Source: Nitrosomonas sp.
Lineage (GTDB): Bacteria; Pseudomonadota; Gammaproteobacteria; Burkholderiales; Nitrosomonadaceae
Reading direction: 5' to 3'
Assembly: GCF_019752095.1 (NCBI RefSeq)
Contig: NZ_JAIEMO010000006.1
Location: 1-64,000, forward strand
DNA length: 64,000 nucleotides
The position numbers and the translations under genes are program-made. Shown here piece after piece: positions 1 to 10,018 of the stretch. The stretch's first letter is position 1, and each line of letters begins with the position of its first letter. The notes beneath the pieces are model-generated. The model was not told the origin of the DNA. It made no database searches and saw nothing but the letters and a program-made list of their open reading frames with translations.

Positions 1-1010
1 TTCGCGGCAGCCAATTATTTTGATAATGTTCAAAATATTGAAGCCATTACAGTAGGCAATACCAATACCGTGGTCACAATTACCACGCAGGATACCTTGG
101 TTGCAGCGGGAGCCACCTTGACACTTACGACTGCCGCCAATTCGGGTGTACTGACATTTAATGGCGCCGCAGAAACCGATGGCACCTTCAATATTACCGG
201 TGGTTCGAGTAATGACATTATTACCGGTGGCTCTGGAAACGACACGCTGTCTGGAGGAAACGGCACCAATAATATAACCGCTGGGCTGGGCAATGACACG
301 CTGTCTGGTGGCACAGGCAGCGACACCTTCACATTGGCGGCAGTCACGGGTTTAACCAGCGCGGATATCGTGAATGGAAGCACCGGAACGGACACGGTTG
401 CCTTGACGGGCAATACAGCTTTCACTGCAACCAATGATTTTGATAATGTTCAGAATATTGAAGCCATTACACTAGGCAATACCAATACTGCGGTTACAAT
501 TACCACGCAGGATACCCTAGTTGCAGCGGGGGCCACCCTGACGCTTACAAATGCCGCCAATTCGGGTGTACTGACATTTACTGGTGCTGCAGAAACAAAC
601 GGCGTCTTCAATATTACCGGCGGTTCGGGTAATGACAACATTACGGGTGGAGCAGGTAATGACATCCTCGCCGGCGGAACCGGCAGCGATACACTAGTTG
701 GTGGCACAGGTAATGAAACATTTACGTTTGCAGCGGTCACGGGGTTAACCAGTGCAGATGTCGTGGATGGAGGAACAGGAACGGACACGATTGCCTTGAC
801 CGGCAATACAGCCTTCGCGGCAGCCAATTATTTTGATAATGTTCAAAATATTGAAGCCATTACAGTAGGCAATACCAATACCGTGGTCACGATTACTACG
901 CAGGATGCCTTGGTTGCAGCGGGAGCCACCTTGACACTTACGACTGCCGCCAATTCGGGTGTACTGACATTTAATGGCAGCGCAGATACCGACAGTGTCT
1001 TTTCCATCAC
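1..1010 (+). repeat. Tandem coding repeats of about 393-420 bp in the RTX gene
   Basis: Unit starts can be seen at about 1, 421 and 814, each opening with codons for a D/Y-F-D-N-V-Q-N-I-E-A-I-T stretch. Positions 1-165 and 814-978 differ at only three bases, while the middle unit is more diverged. The near identity of non-adjacent units suggests recent recombination or gene conversion within the gene. Confidence 0.85.
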
Positions 1011-1725
1011 AGGTGGAACGGGCAATGACAGCATTACGGGTGGTGCAGGTAATGACACACTCGCCGGTGGAACCGGCAACGATACGTTAGTCGGCGAGGG
1101 AGGCAATGACACCATTACTACTGGTGCCGGCACAGATAGTATTACTGGCGGCGCAGGTGCTGACACGATTACACTGGGTAGCAGCGGCAATGACAATACC
1201 CGACAAACGGCAATTTATACTTCGGTTTCGGACGGTGCTGCGGCAGGCGCGAACAATGGAGCCGATACTATCACCCAGTTTGACGCCAATGCTAATACTG
1301 CCACGGATGATTTAATTAAAATCACTGGCACTTTTAAAACATCACTTGATGATGATAGCGATAGCATTCTGGATTATTCGGTGAGCAACGGTAACGATTT
1401 AGGAGACCAAGCCATTATCGGTGGCGCTAATCAGGAAGCTACTGTATTGCTCGATGCAGAGTTAGAAGTTGTATTGGCCGACTTCACTACATCTGGACTG
1501 GCCAACCTGATTGCTGAGCTGGGTGAAGAAATCGACTTTACTGCGATAGCAACTGGGGAAGAACACCTGTTCATCATGAATTTCTCCCCCACACAAACCG
1601 CCGTGGTGAACTATACCGCAGGATCTGGAGGAGACGACGTAATTGTAGCAACGGATATCCAGATTCTGGGTATCGTGACGCATAATGATGGCTCAGGACT
1701 GGTAGCAAACGACCTAACATTCTAG
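1..1725 (+). CDS. RTX-type calcium-binding repeat protein, 5' end outside the window
   Basis: The reading frame is open from the first base, so the N-terminus is missing; 574 residues are visible. It is built of roughly 131-140-residue units, each with a beta-rich, Thr/Ala/Asn-rich section followed by a block of GGxGxDxL nonapeptides, the calcium-binding RTX signature (for example GGSGNDTLSGG and GGAGNDTLAGG). The last 200 residues lack these repeats and are acidic, as in the C-terminal secretion region of type I-exported proteins. Cysteine is absent from the visible part, which fits an extracellular protein. By family knowledge it is probably secreted by a type I system as an adhesin, S-layer or matrix protein, but no exporter gene lies in the window. 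The RTX assignment is firm; the specific role is not known. Confidence 0.85.
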   Translation, partial: FAAANYFDNVQNIEAITVGNTNTVVTITTQDTLVAAGATLTLTTAANSGVLTFNGAAETDGTFNITGGSSNDIITGGSGNDTLSGGNGTNNITAGLGNDTLSGGTGSDTFTLAAVTGLTSADIVNGSTGTDTVALTGNTAFTATNDFDNVQNIEAITLGNTNTAVTITTQDTLVAAGATLTLTNAANSGVLTFTGAAETNGVFNITGGSGNDNITGGAGNDILAGGTGSDTLVGGTGNETFTFAAVTGLTSADVVDGGTGTDTIALTGNTAFAAANYFDNVQNIEAITVGNTNTVVTITTQDALVAAGATLTLTTAANSGVLTFNGSADTDSVFSITGGTGNDSITGGAGNDTLAGGTGNDTLVGEGGNDTITTGAGTDSITGGAGADTITLGSSGNDNTRQTAIYTSVSDGAAAGANNGADTITQFDANANTATDDLIKITGTFKTSLDDDSDSILDYSVSNGNDLGDQAIIGGANQEATVLLDAELEVVLADFTTSGLANLIAELGEEIDFTAIATGEEHLFIMNFSPTQTAVVNYTAGSGGDDVIVATDIQILGIVTHNDGSGLVANDLTF

Positions 1726-1933
1726 GAAATAGAACTCGACCCAAGCTTTGATAAGCTCGGTGGTTCTCGTTTGACAAGCAAGTACTTATTACTCAACGTA
1801 TTGAACGATCGTAACATTGCATGAATAATGATGGATAGTGCATGCTTGCGCTCTGGATAGTTTAAAATCCATCATTGTACGTTGCCTCAAATGATCGATT
1901 ATTAGCCAGCACATTTTCCGGATTTAGACACTC

Positions 1934-2785
1934 ATGAAAGCAAACAGGCCAATCAGACCAGCCAAGAAAAAAGCATCTATCGTAAACAATGAAGCGGCAG
2001 AACGATATCCCGTTCCTTCCAGTATACCGGCAGCACCCGATTCCAAAACACCGGCAACCACTTTCAAGCTGCAAAAACTACTGGCACAGAAGGGACTAGG
2101 TTCCCGGCGAGAAATGGAAACACTAATTGCTTCCGGACAAGTCAAACTAAACAGTCAAACAGCTGTGATTGGAGATCGTGCCGGCCCGGGCGACGTGATT
2201 CGTATCGGTAGGCGCACAATCCGCGTTCATGTGGAAGAAGAACTACCTAAAGTGCTGCTCTATCACAAACCGGAAGGTGAAATTGTCAGCCGTAATGATC
2301 CGCAAGACCGCCCTTCCGTTTTCGACAAACTGCCGTATTTACGATCTTCCAAATGGATCGCTATTGGTCGTCTGGATTTCAATACCAGTGGTCTGCTCAT
2401 TTTCACCAACGATGGCGCATTAGCCAATCGCATGATGCATCCGCGCTTTGAAATGGAGCGAGAATATGCAGTGCGAATACTGGGCGAACTCACCGAGGAG
2501 CAAATGAAACAACTGACCACTGGCGTAACGCTAGAAGACGGTGAGGCGGCGTTCACCTATCTGGCTGATCAAGGTGGAGAAGGGGCTAATCACTGGTACC
2601 GCGTGATCCTGAAAGAAGGTAAGAATCGCGAAGTGCGGCGCATGTTTGAAGCCATAGGATTGACGGTAAGCCGCCTAATGCGTGTGCGTTTCGGTCCAAT
2701 CAATCTGCCGCCCAGGATCAAGCGCGGACAATGGTTGGAGTTAGATGAGAAAGAATCTCGGCGATTGTTGAATTTGATTAAATAA
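1934..2785 (+). CDS. rluB: 23S rRNA pseudouridine synthase, RluB/RsuA family
   Basis: This 283-residue protein converts a uridine of 23S rRNA to pseudouridine (U2605 in the E. coli RluB reaction). Residues 45-95 form an S4 RNA-binding domain (KLLAQKGLGSRREMETLI). The catalytic motif GRLDFNTSGLLIFTNDG carries the family's nucleophilic Asp, and the C-terminal EGKNREVRRMFEAIG motif is typical of RsuA/RluB/RluE/RluF enzymes. The first 40 residues are a basic, low-complexity extension, common in proteobacterial RluB. The gene stands alone, convergent with the chrA gene. RluB is preferred over RsuA from the motifs and betaproteobacterial precedent; the exact target uridine is inferred. Confidence 0.88.
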   Translation: MKANRPIRPAKKKASIVNNEAAERYPVPSSIPAAPDSKTPATTFKLQKLLAQKGLGSRREMETLIASGQVKLNSQTAVIGDRAGPGDVIRIGRRTIRVHVEEELPKVLLYHKPEGEIVSRNDPQDRPSVFDKLPYLRSSKWIAIGRLDFNTSGLLIFTNDGALANRMMHPRFEMEREYAVRILGELTEEQMKQLTTGVTLEDGEAAFTYLADQGGEGANHWYRVILKEGKNREVRRMFEAIGLTVSRLMRVRFGPINLPPRIKRGQWLELDEKESRRLLNLIK

Positions 2786-2801
2786 CGACTCAACTCACTG
2801 A

Positions 2802-4160
2802 CTAGAAATAACCGAGCAGTAAGGTATAACTTAATCCAGCAGCAGCACAAAAACTGATGACCGTTACAATCCCTGCTTTATATTTGAACAAAGCGATATA
2901 GGCAGCAATTCCAATCAAAGCGGAAAACCATTCAAATGCAGCATCAAAGCCATCTGGCCACAACACGTGGTAGGCAAAGAAAACTGCCAAATTAACAATG
3001 ACTCCAACTACAGCAGCGGTAATTCCAGTTAATGGCGCAGTAAATTTAATGTCATGCCGGGTAGCTTCAACAGCGGGCCCTCCCAACAAAATAAAAAGAA
3101 AAGATGGCAAGAATGTAAATAAGGTAGCAATACTGGCCCCGGCAAAACCAGCTAGAAAAAGCATGTCCGGACCAAAAATCGCCTTGCTCCAACCACCCAC
3201 AAAACCGACAAAAGCGACAATCATAATCAGCGGACCCGGCGTAGTTTCACCCAACGCCAAGCCATCGATCATTTGCACTGCATTTAACCACATGTACTGC
3301 TCTACCCCACCTTGATACACATACGGTAGAACGGCATAGGCCCCGCCAAATGTCATTAACGCCGCTTTGGTAAAAAACCAGCCCATTTGCGTCAGCGTGC
3401 CAGCCCAGCCATACTGCATGGCAAGCATAATCATTACACCACCCCAAATTAACAGCCCGATGATGGCAAATGTAGTAAACCGACTCCACTGAAAGCGGGC
3501 ATGATCTGGAATCGGCGTATTATCATCAATTAAAGCAGAGCCATAAGTATCCGTTGCTTTTACATGATGACTACCGGTACGAAATTTATCCGGTGCATAA
3601 TGAGAACCGATATAGCCCATCAAACCCGCCATCAACACAATGTACGGAAAGGGTAAATTGAATACAAAGATAGCAATGAATGCTGCAACCGAAATAGCGC
3701 GCAATAGGTTGTTCTGCAGAGCTCGAGAACCAATACGATAAGCTGCAAAGAGCACAATAGCTGTTACCGCGGGTTTTATACCGTATAAAATACCTGCAAT
3801 CGCAGGCACCTCACTATAAATCTGATAAATCCAAGTTAAAGCCACCAGAATAAAAAAAGAAGGCAGCACAAAAAGCATACCCGCCACTATGCCTCCCCAG
3901 GTACCATGCATCAACCAGCCAATATACGTCGCCAGTTGCTGAGCTTCCGGGCCCGGCAGCACCATCGTATAATTGAGTGCATGAAGAAAACGCTGCTCGG
4001 AAATCCAGCGTCGTCTTTCGACTAATTCCTGATGCATCATGCTAATCTGCCCCGCTGGCCCGCCAAAACTGACGAAACCAAGTTTCAGCCAGTAAATAAA
4101 AGCTTCCATGAAAGATACCGGATTAGGTCGGTCTTTATCTCGATGCGTTGTCTCTGACAT
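2802..4160 (-). CDS. chrA: Chromate transporter, ChrA family
   Basis: A polytopic membrane protein of 452 residues with two homologous halves, as in long-chain ChrA (CHR family) proteins that export chromate. The N-half has the conserved motif LGFVSFGGPAGQ followed by LPGPEAQQLATYIG; the C-half repeats the pattern as KAALMTFGGAYAVLPY and LGETTPGPLIM. An in-frame upstream start at 4268 would overlap the aminopeptidase gene by 68 bases, so the Met at 4160 (MSETTHRDK) is chosen; its ribosome site is weak. It follows the aminopeptidase gene by 40 bases on the same strand and may be cotranscribed. Chromate is the family substrate; the real substrate here is not shown. Confidence 0.88.
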   Translation of the reverse strand: MSETTHRDKDRPNPVSFMEAFIYWLKLGFVSFGGPAGQISMMHQELVERRRWISEQRFLHALNYTMVLPGPEAQQLATYIGWLMHGTWGGIVAGMLFVLPSFFILVALTWIYQIYSEVPAIAGILYGIKPAVTAIVLFAAYRIGSRALQNNLLRAISVAAFIAIFVFNLPFPYIVLMAGLMGYIGSHYAPDKFRTGSHHVKATDTYGSALIDDNTPIPDHARFQWSRFTTFAIIGLLIWGGVMIMLAMQYGWAGTLTQMGWFFTKAALMTFGGAYAVLPYVYQGGVEQYMWLNAVQMIDGLALGETTPGPLIMIVAFVGFVGGWSKAIFGPDMLFLAGFAGASIATLFTFLPSFLFILLGGPAVEATRHDIKFTAPLTGITAAVVGVIVNLAVFFAYHVLWPDGFDAAFEWFSALIGIAAYIALFKYKAGIVTVISFCAAAGLSYTLLLGYF

Positions 4161-4200
4161 GTATTTGCACTCTATGGATTTTTTAGTGGCGAGTTGAAAG

Positions 4201-5292
4201 TTATCTTTCGACGACATTCCATTGCTGATTATCTTCGGCCGCTTGTTGCAGGGCTGAATTCCGTTCATGCTTCGGCAACTTGCTGATTTTTATCACTGCA
4301 TCGAAGAACCGCTGCATATCTTGGTCATGTTGTTTGAGTATTCCCTGAAATGCCGGCAACAACTGGGTATAAATAGAAACAGTAGCCAATAATGCATTAT
4401 TCAAAGTTTGTCCAAACCAACGATCATAACTGCCAAACTCGCTCTTCTCGGCTTTCAAGTGCAAGAATTCATCGCGGAGTTCATCAAAAATACGCACTTT
4501 ACTGGCGCGTTTCTCGGAGTCGCTGATATTCGAATGAAAAAGTTCTTGCAGTCTTTTTCGGTACTTGAATATCAAACTGGTAAAAATCGTTTCCCTTTCT
4601 TGTCGAGCGCTTAATGCCGCTTGTTCGAATGCTGTGCCGTTGCTTTCAAACCATCGCCTAACACCTTCATGCTCGACTGCGGTGGCAAAAGACTCATTAA
4701 ACGCAGTGTCACCTGACACATAAACAATTTGATGCGCCAATTCATGAAAAATCAGCCGGGCAAGATTCGCTTCGGAATAACCAATAAAAGTATTCAGCAC
4801 CGGGTCACTAAACCAGCCCAGCGTGGAATAGGCACGTATTCCACCGACATGAACATCGTAACCTTCCTGCCGGAGTTCTTCTGCATAGCGCTCAGCTTTT
4901 GCCTGCGAGAAAAAACCACGATAATTGACGCAACCAACCTGTACAAAGCACCATTCCTTGAGTTTAAGCGAAAGTTCAGGAGAAGCAAACACATTCCACA
5001 CCACAAAAGGACGCTCTAAATCTGCATAACGAGTATAGCTCAAATTATCCGGCAATTTCAGCTCCTGACTTGCAAATTCACGCAACTGCATAACCAGAGT
5101 CAATGAATCTTTTAATTTTGGATCGATGTACGGATTTGTAATCACTGTGCTGATCGGCTGCGCACGGTGTATCACATTAAAATGCCCATCGACAGCTTGC
5201 GCATAATAAGAAAGATTGGCGCAAGCACTGAGCCAACCAAGCTGGGTCACAGCGATAAAAATCTTTAAGGTATATGAAATTCGTAATATCAC
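4201..5292 (-). CDS. Putative lipoprotein aminopeptidase (COG4324 family)
   Basis: A 363-residue protein with an N-terminal signal sequence ending in a lipobox (LSAC, Cys at about residue 24), so it is probably anchored in the outer or inner membrane facing the periplasm. The zinc-peptidase motif HELAHQ is followed by an NESFATAVEHEG segment that supplies the third ligand in gluzincin-type families, and an upstream segment on GYDVHVGGIRAYSTLGWF is typical of the COG4324 group of predicted aminopeptidases. No substrate is known for this family. It precedes chrA by 40 bases on the same strand. Confidence 0.8.
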   Translation of the reverse strand: MILRISYTLKIFIAVTQLGWLSACANLSYYAQAVDGHFNVIHRAQPISTVITNPYIDPKLKDSLTLVMQLREFASQELKLPDNLSYTRYADLERPFVVWNVFASPELSLKLKEWCFVQVGCVNYRGFFSQAKAERYAEELRQEGYDVHVGGIRAYSTLGWFSDPVLNTFIGYSEANLARLIFHELAHQIVYVSGDTAFNESFATAVEHEGVRRWFESNGTAFEQAALSARQERETIFTSLIFKYRKRLQELFHSNISDSEKRASKVRIFDELRDEFLHLKAEKSEFGSYDRWFGQTLNNALLATVSIYTQLLPAFQGILKQHDQDMQRFFDAVIKISKLPKHERNSALQQAAEDNQQWNVVER

Positions 5293-5454
5293 TTTGGTCG
5301 ATGAAGTAATAGTCTCTCAGAAATAGAGGTTAACTTTGATAACTTAAAACGTGAGAACTATTCTTGTTGTGTACAAGTAAAAGAAAAAAGTTGTTAATTT
5401 TTCATACAGCGCCATATTATTGATAGCGCCATGTAGTTTAACAGTTTTATAGAA

Positions 5455-5607
5455 CTAATCGTGGAGTGAACTTGGCGCAACGAAGTAACCAGTCAAGTCA
5501 CCAATGATAGTAAAAAACATTGGGTTTACGGTATGGTCTATATCATCAAAAGCTACAATGGTTGTAGCTTCGCCAATTCCGTATAAGGCAAATTCCAAAG
5601 CGAGCAT
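5455..5607 (-). CDS. Possible small ORF of 50 residues, unknown
   Basis: In the 360-base gap between thrC and the aminopeptidase gene, the minus strand has an ATG-initiated 50-codon frame, open for a further 20 codons upstream until a stop overlapping the end of thrC. The peptide has a hydrophobic centre (NPMFFTIIGDLTGYFVAP). A purine-rich stretch (GGAAAGGAA) lies about 20 bases too far upstream to be a convincing ribosome site. It may be a degraded gene end or chance; I recognise no family. Confidence 0.22.
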   Translation of the reverse strand: MLALEFALYGIGEATTIVAFDDIDHTVNPMFFTIIGDLTGYFVAPSSLHD

Positions 5608-5654
5608 AGATTGTGAATAACTCTTTACATTATTCCTTTCCAGAGTAAGAACGT

Positions 5655-7073
5655 CTACGCAGATAGCTTACATTGCTCGTCAATATAATCCTTAATCGCT
5701 TGTGCATCGACATCTTTAACCACATACCGCTGCGGAAGATTCTCTAAATTCTCGAAACCGGCCGGGCGTTCCGGTTCACGGCCAACGGCTTCTGCGATGC
5801 TCTCAGAAAATTTGGCTGGCAATGCGGTTTCCAGACAAATGAGTGGCACGCCCGATTCTTGATGTGCTTGCCCTACTTTCAGGCCATCCGCAGTGTGCGT
5901 ATCGACCAATACATGATAACGCTGATAGATATCTCGAATGGTTGCGATCCGCGCGGCATGGTTGCTGCTGCCGGATACAAAACCGTAATCCTTGATTGCT
6001 GCAAATAATGGTGTGATTGATAGATCAAAGGTATTACCTTTGTCAACGGCTGACCATAATTCAGCCACCTGCTCTGCATTTCTGCCAGTCAAATCGAAAA
6101 TGAAACGCTCGAAGTTGGAGGCTTTGGATATATCCATCGAAGGGCTACTGGTATGCTGGGTTTCCGTGGTGGTACGCGGACGGTACACGCCGGTTCGGAA
6201 AAATTCGTCAAGCACATCGTTTTCATTAGTTGCCAGAATCAGATGCTTAATGGGAAGGCCCATCATACGCGCAACATGCCCGGCGCAGATATTGCCAAAA
6301 TTGCCGGATGGCACAGCAAACGAAACCTGTTCGTCATTATTTTTAGTCGCGGCAAAATAGCCTTTGAAGTAATAAACGACTTGCGCCACAATGCGCGCCC
6401 AGTTGATCGAATTGACTGTACCAATACGGTGCGCTTGTTTAAAGGCATGATCATTGCTGACAGCCTTGACGATATCCTGACAATCATCGAACACACCACG
6501 AATGGCGATATTGAAAATATTCTTATCTTGCAGTGAAAACATTTGCGCGGTTTGGAAACGGCTCATTTTTCCCTGCGGGGACAACATAAAAACTCGAATT
6601 CCGTGCTTACCACGCATGGCGTATTCGGCGCTGGAGCCGGTATCACCTGAAGTCGCACCAAGAATATTTAATTCGTTGCCGGTTTTGTCCAATTGATATT
6701 GAAACAAATTACCGAGCAACTGCATTGCGATGTCCTTGAATGCCAGAGTCGGGCCATTGGATAACCCCAATATATGCAAGCCGGGCTCCAAGGTTTTTAG
6801 CGACGTGATATCGGCACTGCCAAAAGTCTCGGCAGTATAGGTTTGATTGATCAAGTTGCGCAGATCGTCAGCCGGAATATCGTCAATAAAGCGTGACAGA
6901 ATTTCGAATGCAAGCGCCGGATAACTCAAACTTCTCCAGACTTCCAATTGCGCCGCTGTGATTTTGGGATAGGCTGCCGGCATCGCCAATCCACCATCCG
7001 GAGACAAACCGCTCAAAAGAATTTCAGAAAAAGATTTGGGTGGCATTCCACCGCGGGTAGAAATATATTGCAT
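5655..7073 (-). CDS. thrC: Threonine synthase
   Basis: Converts O-phosphohomoserine to threonine and phosphate with PLP in the cytoplasm. The 472-residue length fits the longer proteobacterial/fungal-type enzyme. It starts MQYISTRGG, the usual N-terminus, has the PLP-binding lysine in LAFKD (K113) and the glycine-rich phosphate loop motif ATSGDTGSSAEYAM. It lies 76 bases downstream of hom and in the same direction, completing the aspartate-to-threonine branch. The gene order alaA-hom-thrC is characteristic of betaproteobacteria, so the three probably form one operon. Confidence 0.96.
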   Translation of the reverse strand: MQYISTRGGMPPKSFSEILLSGLSPDGGLAMPAAYPKITAAQLEVWRSLSYPALAFEILSRFIDDIPADDLRNLINQTYTAETFGSADITSLKTLEPGLHILGLSNGPTLAFKDIAMQLLGNLFQYQLDKTGNELNILGATSGDTGSSAEYAMRGKHGIRVFMLSPQGKMSRFQTAQMFSLQDKNIFNIAIRGVFDDCQDIVKAVSNDHAFKQAHRIGTVNSINWARIVAQVVYYFKGYFAATKNNDEQVSFAVPSGNFGNICAGHVARMMGLPIKHLILATNENDVLDEFFRTGVYRPRTTTETQHTSSPSMDISKASNFERFIFDLTGRNAEQVAELWSAVDKGNTFDLSITPLFAAIKDYGFVSGSSNHAARIATIRDIYQRYHVLVDTHTADGLKVGQAHQESGVPLICLETALPAKFSESIAEAVGREPERPAGFENLENLPQRYVVKDVDAQAIKDYIDEQCKLSA

Positions 7074-7149
7074 GCTTGATTTTAGTTAGTTTTAAGTAAC
7101 CGTGTTGTGTCCTACTTACAAAACGCAACGATAATCGGTATCCACAGCT

Positions 7150-8463
7150 TTAATTGTTTAATTCTTCGATGCGAACACGGATCACCTTGCTCGTTACCAC
7201 GGGTAATGATTCAATGTGCGCGATTGCCGCATTGATATTTTTTTCAGCCGTCAAATGCGTCAACATGATAATGCCGACTTTATCGGAATCGCTGCTGGCT
7301 TCCTTCTGGATCATGGCGCTGATAGAAATATTATTCTCTGCCACAATGCGAGTAATTTCAGCCATTACGCCTGGTTTATCGATCACTTGCAAGCGCAGAT
7401 AATACGAAGTTTCGACTTCTTCCATCGGAATAATCGGCGTATCGGATAATGAATCCGGCTGGAATGATAAGGTTGGAACGCGATGCATCGGATCAGCGGT
7501 TTGCATCCGCGTCACATCGACCAAATCCGCAATTACCGAACTGGCGGTTGGTTCAGCACCCGCTCCAGCACCATAGTATAGCGTCGCACCAACCGCATCA
7601 CCGTTAACGACAACTGCATTCATCACGCCTTCGACGTTAGCGATTAATCGCCGCATTGGAATTAATGTGGGATGCACCCGCAATTCAATCCCTTTTGCCA
7701 CACGTTTGGTAATCCCCAGCAGTTTGATCCGGTAACCGAGCTCTTCGGCATAGCGGATATCCTCGCCGGTCAGCTTAGTAATTCCTTCAGTATATACTTT
7801 ACTAAATTGTACCGGTATACCAAATGCAATCGCCGACATCAAAGTGATTTTGTGCGCAGCATCAATGCCTTCAATATCATAGGTAGGGTCAGCTTCGGCA
7901 TACCCAAGCTTTTGCGCCTGTGCCAGAACTTGCTCGAACGACAATCCCTTTTCGCGCATTTCTGACAAAATAAAATTTGCTGTGCCATTGATGATCCCGG
8001 CTATCCAGGTAATGCGATTGGCCGTCAATCCTTCGCGCAGCGCTTTAATGATCGGGATACCACCCGCCACCGCAGCCTCAAAAGCGACAATTACGCCTTT
8101 GGCTCGCGCCGCAGCAAAAATTTCGGTGCCGTGATTCGCCAGCAAAGCCTTATTGGCCGTTACCACATGCTTGCCATTGGCGATTGCTTCCAGAATCAGA
8201 TCCTTGGCAATAGTCTGGCCACCGATCAGTTCTACCACGATATCAATATCAGGATTTTTAGTAATTTCATGCGCATCGGCAGTTACGATGACTCCAGAAT
8301 CTGCCAAATTCCGGGCTTTATCCAGATCTTTGTCGGCTATCATCTTGACGACAATTTCCCGGCCCGCACGGCGCGCGATCTCTTCCTGGTTACGTTTGAG
8401 AACAGTGTATGTGCCACCACCAACGGTGCCAATGCCTAATAAACCAATGTGAATGGGTTTCAT
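7150..8463 (-). CDS. hom: Homoserine dehydrogenase with ACT domain
   Basis: Reduces aspartate semialdehyde to homoserine, the branch point to threonine and methionine. The 437 residues contain the N-terminal Rossmann motif GIGTVG (about residues 10-15), the catalytic core with EAAVAGGIPIIKALREGL and GIINGTANFIL, and a C-terminal ACT domain (about 352-430, starting RLQVIDKPGVMAEI) that in this family mediates feedback inhibition by threonine. It is monofunctional: there is no aspartokinase fusion. It sits between alaA and thrC in a probable operon. Confidence 0.96.
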   Translation of the reverse strand: MKPIHIGLLGIGTVGGGTYTVLKRNQEEIARRAGREIVVKMIADKDLDKARNLADSGVIVTADAHEITKNPDIDIVVELIGGQTIAKDLILEAIANGKHVVTANKALLANHGTEIFAAARAKGVIVAFEAAVAGGIPIIKALREGLTANRITWIAGIINGTANFILSEMREKGLSFEQVLAQAQKLGYAEADPTYDIEGIDAAHKITLMSAIAFGIPVQFSKVYTEGITKLTGEDIRYAEELGYRIKLLGITKRVAKGIELRVHPTLIPMRRLIANVEGVMNAVVVNGDAVGATLYYGAGAGAEPTASSVIADLVDVTRMQTADPMHRVPTLSFQPDSLSDTPIIPMEEVETSYYLRLQVIDKPGVMAEITRIVAENNISISAMIQKEASSDSDKVGIIMLTHLTAEKNINAAIAHIESLPVVTSKVIRVRIEELNN

Positions 8464-8547
8464 AAATTCAAATTAAAAATAAACAATTAAATTGATGCGT
8501 AATTATAAGGGCCAGCTGACGAGAAACAAAGTCAAAGCACTTGATGA

Positions 8548-9774
8548 TTAAGTACCATGACGCTTGCGGTAATGCTGTAAAAAATGCGCAATGCGACCGC
8601 AAGCCTCAGTCAAATCATCCGCATTGGGCAAAAATACCACGCGAAAATGATCCGGCTTCATCCAATTAAAACCAGTGCCCTGCACTATTAAAACCTTCTC
8701 TTCAAGCAAAAGTTCCAATGCAAATTTTTGATCATCTTCAATCGGATAAATCTCGGGATCAAGGCGCGGAAACAAATACAACGCCGATTGTGGCTTAAAA
8801 CAAGTTACACCAGGAATGTCAGTCAACAATTTCCACGCCACGTCGCGTTGGCGCATCAATCGACCTGCGGGCAAAGTTAGATCATAAATACTTTGATAAC
8901 CCCCCAATGCGGTTTGAATCCCAAATTGCGACGGCACATTCGCACACAATCGCATAGATGCCAGCATATTCAATCCCGCAATGTAATCTCGAGCATGACC
9001 TTTTTCGCCCGATACCACCGCCCAACCGGAACGGAAGCCAGCCGCACGGTAATTTTTGGATAATCCGTTGAACGTCACAAACAAAACATCCTCCGCCAGT
9101 GACGCAATCGAGGTATGCGTTGCTTGTTCGTACAATATCTTGTCGTAGATCTCATCCGCATAAATGATCAACTGATGCTGCCGGGCAATTTCGATGATCT
9201 CGAGCAGTAATTCATTCGGATAGAGTGCGCCGGTGGGATTATTGGGGTTGATAATAACAATCGCGCGTGTCTTGGGTGTAATTTTGGCGCGAATATCATC
9301 CAGATTTGGCAACCAGCCCGACTCTTCATCGCACAAATAATGTTTGGCCATTCCACCTGAAAGCACAACTGCAGCAGTCCACAATGGATAATCCGGCATT
9401 GGAATCAACACTTCATCACCATTATCCAGTAATGCCTGCATCGTCAAAACAACCAGTTCAGATACGCCATTGCCAATAAAAATATCATCCAACTGCACAT
9501 TTTTAATCTGCTTTTCTTGCGTATAATGCATAATCGCCTTACGCGCAGCAAACAATCCTTTAGAGTCGCAATAACCGGAAGCCTCCGACAAATTACGAAT
9601 CACATCCTGCAGAATTTCCTCCGGCACATCAAAACCAAATGTCGCTGGGTTACCAATATTCAGTTTGATAATGTGATGTCCTTCTTCCTCCATTTGACGA
9701 GCGCGTTCAAGCACCGGGCCACGAATGTCATAACAAACATTCATCAATTTTCTGGATTTTAGAATTGGGCGCAT
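8548..9774 (-). CDS. alaA: Alanine transaminase, AlaA/AlaT type
   Basis: A class I PLP-dependent aminotransferase of 408 residues. The N-terminal IRGPVLERARQMEEEGHHIIKLNIGNP is the signature of the AlaA/YfbQ group, which makes alanine from pyruvate and glutamate in the cytoplasm. The PLP lysine is in GLSKNYRAAGFRSGW (about residue 240), and the NNPTGALYP and DEIYDKILYE motifs complete the active site. It is the first gene of the probable alaA-hom-thrC cluster (84 bases before hom). Substrate is assigned by family resemblance. Confidence 0.9.
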   Translation of the reverse strand: MRPILKSRKLMNVCYDIRGPVLERARQMEEEGHHIIKLNIGNPATFGFDVPEEILQDVIRNLSEASGYCDSKGLFAARKAIMHYTQEKQIKNVQLDDIFIGNGVSELVVLTMQALLDNGDEVLIPMPDYPLWTAAVVLSGGMAKHYLCDEESGWLPNLDDIRAKITPKTRAIVIINPNNPTGALYPNELLLEIIEIARQHQLIIYADEIYDKILYEQATHTSIASLAEDVLFVTFNGLSKNYRAAGFRSGWAVVSGEKGHARDYIAGLNMLASMRLCANVPSQFGIQTALGGYQSIYDLTLPAGRLMRQRDVAWKLLTDIPGVTCFKPQSALYLFPRLDPEIYPIEDDQKFALELLLEEKVLIVQGTGFNWMKPDHFRVVFLPNADDLTEACGRIAHFLQHYRKRHGT

Positions 9775-10018
9775 GGTAATGAAGATGTTTTGCGAAGATC
9801 AAATGACAACCCCCGTTTAGACATGCAAAAATTATTCAAATGAGTCAAACCTTGTATTATATACGTTAAACACGCCGCTATCCGGCAAACTTGTAGAAGA
9901 AAATTAGAATAGAAAATCGAATATTTATGTGATGATTGGAATTAACAACTGCTACAAGAGCACCAATAAAAGAAATTACCTCTCGCAATCTCATGATGCT
10001 AAAAATAAAAAAAATGTT

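Noticed and set aside
30-1196. Long minus-strand ORFs (30-434, 450-827, 843-1196) antisense to the RTX gene
   Set aside because: They are in repeat DNA and are low-complexity Val/Pro/Ser translations of the complementary strand of the RTX units; they repeat in step with them.
1732-1766. Imperfect hairpin after the RTX gene
   Set aside because: The stem has mismatches and no T-run follows, so it is not a convincing terminator.
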